In this document: piece after piece, positions 60,806-64,000 of the stretch
Layout of the letters: every line of letters starts with the position of its first letter
How positions within the stretch are numbered: position 1 is the stretch's first letter
DNA from: CAVTWH01 sp963850915
GTDB lineage: Bacteria; Actinomycetota; Actinomycetes; Mycobacteriales; Micromonosporaceae
NCBI GenBank assembly: GCA_963850915.1
Contig: CAWKND010000010.1
Span: 806,001 to 870,000, forward strand
Direction of reading: 5' to 3'
Length of the DNA stretch: 64,000 nt
The notes under the pieces: model-generated
The model's database searches: none
The model's input: only the letters and a program-made list of their open reading frames with translations
What the model was told of the DNA's origin: nothing
Program-made: the position numbers and the translations under genes

Positions 60806-62017
60806 ATGGCCTCACGTGGCTGGGGAACTTCACTCGCGCTCGCGGTCGGCGTCGCTGCCGGTACCGCCGCCGCGCAACTCGGCCTGGCCTACGGATCGGG
60901 CGTGATCGCCTGGCCCACCCAGACCGACAACCGCGGTGAAGCCGCCTGGCTGGCCAGCCTTGCCTGGATCGGCTGGATCGCGGCCACCTGCACGGTGCTC
61001 GGCGCGGTGCTCGCCGACCGGCTCTCGGCCGGTGACGTCGGTGCGGCTCCGCCCCGCCGCGCGCTGGTCGACGGGGTCTCCCGGCGGCTGGTACCCGGCT
61101 CGGTCACGACCGGTGCCTGGCGGCTGGCGGTCGCGCTCGCCGCGGCTGTCGGCGGGCTGCTGACCGTGCCGCTGGTGGCGATCCCGGCGCGGATGGCCCG
61201 GCGGGCGGACAACTACGCACCGCAGCTGATCGCGGGTGGCTACGCCATCGTCGGGGTGGTGATCGGGCTGCTGCTGGCGATCATCGCGCTCACCGCGCGG
61301 GCCATCGCCGCCAACCTGCTGGCCACCGCGGCCTGGATCTGGGCGCTGGCGTTGACCGCCGGCATCTCCGGGGCGGCCGCCAACAGCAGCGAGACCTCCA
61401 CCGCGCCGCTGGCCATCTGGCGCTTCGGCGAGGCCCACTTCGTCCGCTCCACCTTCTCCTGGCCGGGTGCGGCGCTGATGATGGGCGCCGCGTTCGTCCT
61501 CGGCGCGCTCGCGGCCTGGCCCGCGCAGCGGCGCGGGGACAACAAGGTGGGAGTGGCGGTCTCCGGTGCGTTCGGCCCACTGGTGGTCGCGGCGGCCTAC
61601 TTCCTGGCCACCCCGAAACTGGTCGGCGCGCAGGCCGACGAGCAGCTCTCCGCGTTCCTGGTCGCGCCCTACGCGGTCATCGCCGGGCTGGCCGGCTCGG
61701 TGATGCTGGCCGCGGTCGGCGCGCAGAAGGAGCAGCGGGCCGCGCTGAAGGCGGCCACCACGGCTCCCGCGGCCGCGCCGGTCGAACCGGATCCGCTGGT
61801 ACCCCGGCAGTCCGACGAGGGCTTCGCCCGGGACACCGACAGCTCCACTTCGAGTGGGTACGACGACGACCTGGCTGACGACGGGTACGCGCCGGCCAGC
61901 GCGTACTCATCCGCGTCGAGCAGTGCGACGGCAGGCGGAACTGACGTCAAGACGCCACTGTGGCCGGACACCGAGACGCCCACGGACACCAAGCCCGCCA
62001 AAGGCCGCAAGCGCTAA
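60806..62017 (+). CDS. Polytopic membrane protein of unknown function
   Basis: A 403-residue protein with about eight membrane helices in residues 8-310 (for example LIAGGYAIVGVVIGLLLAIIAL, WPGAALMMGAAFVLGALAAW, VAPYAVIAGLAGSVMLAAVG) and a disordered acidic Ser-rich tail ending PAKGRKR. No transporter or enzyme motif is recognisable. ATG 60806 (MASRGWGTSLAL). Its stop overlaps the stop of the convergent CapA-like gene by 4 bp. Confidence 0.75.
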   Translation: MASRGWGTSLALAVGVAAGTAAAQLGLAYGSGVIAWPTQTDNRGEAAWLASLAWIGWIAATCTVLGAVLADRLSAGDVGAAPPRRALVDGVSRRLVPGSVTTGAWRLAVALAAAVGGLLTVPLVAIPARMARRADNYAPQLIAGGYAIVGVVIGLLLAIIALTARAIAANLLATAAWIWALALTAGISGAAANSSETSTAPLAIWRFGEAHFVRSTFSWPGAALMMGAAFVLGALAAWPAQRRGDNKVGVAVSGAFGPLVVAAAYFLATPKLVGAQADEQLSAFLVAPYAVIAGLAGSVMLAAVGAQKEQRAALKAATTAPAAAPVEPDPLVPRQSDEGFARDTDSSTSSGYDDDLADDGYAPASAYSSASSSATAGGTDVKTPLWPDTETPTDTKPAKGRKR

Positions 62018-63210
62018 CTACCAGCCACTGTCAGTCCGGCCGCCCCGGCGCCCCGGGCGAGCAGGTAGCCCTTGGTGCGCTGCAGCGAGGCCAGGTACTG
62101 GCTGCGCAGCCCGGCCGGCAGGCTCGGATCGGCGAGTGCCCGGGGTAGCTCGATCAGCTTGCCGGAGCCACCCGACAGCAGCATGAAGGTGGGGATCGCC
62201 AGCGCCGCGGTCACCCGGAACACCCCGGGACTGATCTCGGTGAAGGTGAACTCCGGCATCACCCCGTCCCGGGTGTCCTGGCGCTGGTTCTGCCAGGCGA
62301 CCTCGTTGCCCATCCCGTACACCACCCACTTGCCGTTGAGCTGTTCGAACGGCTCGACGACGTGGGCGTGGCAGCCCAGAATCAGGTCGATGTCCGGCGA
62401 GGCGAGCAGCTGCCGGGCGAGCGCCTGCTGACCGGCGTCGGCACCGTGCGAATATTCGGTACCCCAGTGCAGGCTGACGATCACCACCTCGGCGCCGGCC
62501 TGCTTGAGCCGGTGCGCGTCGGCCAGGATGCGCTGCGGGTCGGTCAGGTTCACCAGCCACGGCTTGTCGGCGGGCAGCCGGAGTCCGTTGAGGCCGAACG
62601 TGTACGCGAGGTGGCCGACGAGTACCCCGTTGACCGGGATCAGGCTGACGGTGGCGGCTTCGTCGGCGGTACGGGCGCTGCCCGAGTGGCCCAGGCCGGC
62701 GGCGTCGAGCCCGTCGAGGGTACGCACCACGCCGGCGTACCCGTCGTCGATGGTGTGGTTGGAGGCGGTCGAGCACCGGTCGAAGCCGGCGTCCCGGATC
62801 GCCGTGCTGATCTGCGGCGGTACCCGGAAGATCGGGTAGCTGGTGAACGGGCCGCCCGGGTTGCCCAGTGGTGTCTCCAGGTGACAGATGGCCAGGTCGG
62901 CGCCGGTGATGTCGGCGCGTACCGAGTCGAAGAGCGGCTCGAAGTCGTACCCCGGCTCGCCCTTGCTCCGGGCCACCGCCGCCGCCTGTGCCCAGAACGG
63001 CGTGTGCAGCAGTACGTCACCCGCACCGAGCACGGTGAACTGCCGGGGCAGCGCGCTGGGTGACGGCGACGGCGCGGGCGCCGGGGTGGGCAGCACGACC
63101 GGAGCGGCCACCGACCGCGGGCGCGCGGGCGGGTGTGGCGCGGACGGCAGGAGCGCCAGGTCGATCAGCGCGCACACGACGAGCAGAGCGGCGGCCGGGC
63201 GTGCGAGCAT
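62014..63210 (-). CDS. CapA-family metallophosphatase-like protein
   Basis: A 398-residue protein with an N-terminal signal/anchor (LLVVCALIDLALLP) and a Pro-rich linker. The CapA domain carries GAGDVLLHTPF, LAICHLETPLG, DRCSTASNHTIDDG, VSLHWGTEYSH and LILGCHAHVVEPFE, the metallophosphatase-type ligand set. CapA proteins take part in poly-gamma-glutamate synthesis, but many actinobacterial relatives act on other wall substrates, and no capBC genes are nearby. A helix-like hydrophobic stretch near residue 345 (AALAIPTFMLLSGG) is embedded in the domain. Start ATG 63210. Confidence 0.85.
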   Translation of the reverse strand: MLARPAAALLVVCALIDLALLPSAPHPPARPRSVAAPVVLPTPAPAPSPSPSALPRQFTVLGAGDVLLHTPFWAQAAAVARSKGEPGYDFEPLFDSVRADITGADLAICHLETPLGNPGGPFTSYPIFRVPPQISTAIRDAGFDRCSTASNHTIDDGYAGVVRTLDGLDAAGLGHSGSARTADEAATVSLIPVNGVLVGHLAYTFGLNGLRLPADKPWLVNLTDPQRILADAHRLKQAGAEVVIVSLHWGTEYSHGADAGQQALARQLLASPDIDLILGCHAHVVEPFEQLNGKWVVYGMGNEVAWQNQRQDTRDGVMPEFTFTEISPGVFRVTAALAIPTFMLLSGGSGKLIELPRALADPSLPAGLRSQYLASLQRTKGYLLARGAGAAGLTVAGS

Positions 63211-63301
63211 GGCGGAACAGTGCCCGACCGGTCAGCGCGCCACAAGACCCTCCCGGCTGATCGATGTCAATCCAGTGGTCGAATCAATCCAGCGGCCGGG
63301 A

Positions 63302-64000
63302 TCAATCCACCGGCCAGGTGTGCACCGGCTCGTTGGTGGCCTGCAGGGTGGCGTACCGCTCGAGCATCCCGGCCAGTGCGGTCAGCCGGTCGGAGCCCTT
63401 GTCCTCCAGTCGTTGTACCGTCGCGGTCTGCCACGCGGCACCGGTCTGCCCGGTCGCGCACCGGCCGGCGATCACGCCCAGCAGCCGGTCGCGGATGGTG
63501 GCGTCCACGCCGAACCCGGCGAGCCCCTGGTCGGCGAGGTCGATGAGGTGCCCGCGGACCAGTTCGGCGGCGCCCAGCTCGCCCAGGCCCGGCCAGACCT
63601 GGCAGGCGCGCAGCCCGTACCGGCAGGCCGCCCGGAAGTTCTGCTCCGCCTGGCTGAACGGCAACCGGCTCCACACCGGACGCTCGGCGGTGGCCAGGCT
63701 GCGTACCAGCCCGAAGAAGAAGGCGGCGTTCGCGAGCGTGTCCACCACCGTGGGTCCGGCCGGGAGTACCCGGTTCTCCACCCGTAGGTGTGGGCGCCCG
63801 TTCGTCACGTCGTAGACGGGGCGGTTCCACCGGTACACGGTTCCGTTGTGCAGCCGCAGTTCGCCGAGGGCCGGTACCCCGCCCGAGCCCAGTACCCGCA
63901 CCGGGTCCTCGGCGTCCAGGATCGGTAGCAGGGCGGGGAAGTAGCGCAGGTTCTCCTCGAACAGGTCGAAGATCGAGGTGATCCACCGCTCACCGAACCA
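63302..64000 (-). CDS. Glutamate-cysteine ligase-type enzyme (GCS2), C-terminal part
   Basis: The frame is open to the window edge at base 64000 and stops at 63302, so 232 residues of the C-terminal part are present. The diagnostic GCS2 stretch LHNGTVYRWNRPVYDV followed by GRPHLRVENRVLPAGPTVVD is intact and provides nucleotide and substrate contacts. In actinomycetes this family includes EgtA-like and carboxylate-amine ligases, so gamma-glutamylcysteine synthesis is probable but not proven. The GTG near 63901 is internal; the true start lies outside the window. Confidence 0.82.
   Translation of the reverse strand, partial: WFGERWITSIFDLFEENLRYFPALLPILDAEDPVRVLGSGGVPALGELRLHNGTVYRWNRPVYDVTNGRPHLRVENRVLPAGPTVVDTLANAAFFFGLVRSLATAERPVWSRLPFSQAEQNFRAACRYGLRACQVWPGLGELGAAELVRGHLIDLADQGLAGFGVDATIRDRLLGVIAGRCATGQTGAAWQTATVQRLEDKGSDRLTALAGMLERYATLQATNEPVHTWPVD

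Overview
The window is high-GC actinobacterial DNA. Its gene order from crgA to tRNA-Leu (crgA, DUF881, class E sortase, pabA-type amidotransferase, pknB, pknA, pbpA, rodA, pstP, fhaB, fhaA, tRNA-Leu) is the arrangement found close to oriC in Actinobacteria. Gene content (the DUF6230/DUF6114 pair, DUF397, LamG and PASTA proteins) and a marked liking for GTAC/GGTACC inside genes suggest the Micromonosporaceae. The genus cannot be fixed from the sequence alone.

Layout. 1-9 kb: end of a prephenate dehydrogenase, mtnA, a PH-like membrane protein coupled to a PHP-domain protein, an FAD monooxygenase, a secreted lipoprotein, a DMT transporter and a DUF885 protein. 9-16 kb: the DUF6114/DUF6230 envelope pair, then a minus-strand cluster of acyl-CoA synthetase, Baeyer-Villiger-type monooxygenase and a frameshifted alpha/beta hydrolase. 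16-24.8 kb: a MocR regulator, small membrane proteins, a Tet(M)/OtrA-type ribosomal protection GTPase convergent with a 14-TM drug exporter, the ruin of that exporter's TetR regulator, an ECF sigma factor coupled to a DGPF/YCII protein, and a lone HTH protein.

24.9-30.1 kb is the most unusual part. It is a decayed integrative element in tRNA-Gly(CCC), bounded by 42-bp identical repeats (24895-24936 and 30023-30064) with paired arm-type repeats just inside each end. It holds a broken tyrosine integrase fused tail-to-head with a truncated glycosyltransferase, a PAP2-type phosphatase broken by frameshifts and a nonsense codon, and an IS256-family insertion (26586-28012) with matching terminal inverted repeats and a perfect 9-bp target duplication. 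Removing the IS and one target copy restores an open frame for a 101-residue secreted protein.

30-40 kb: a flavin split-barrel protein, two NlpC/P60 cell-wall hydrolases (the first behind a c-di-AMP ydaO-type riboswitch), a LamG protein, two CNNM/CorC-type transporters, a secreted beta-propeller protein, a large membrane Fe-S oxidoreductase and a small cluster of DnaA boxes. 40-52.4 kb: the cell growth and division signalling cluster. Its coupled genes carry Ser/Thr kinases, their phosphatase, their FHA readers and the elongation/division transglycosylase-transpeptidase pair.

52.9-64 kb: an NDP-sugar epimerase coupled to a WecG/TagA glycosyltransferase, adenosine deaminase, small conserved proteins including DUF397, a Pro/Thr-rich surface protein, two free-standing PASTA membrane proteins, a polytopic membrane protein, a CapA-like protein and the C-terminal part of a glutamate-cysteine ligase-type enzyme. 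Outside 22-30 kb only the hydrolase at 11720-12504 is broken, so the damage in the element looks like real decay rather than poor sequence.
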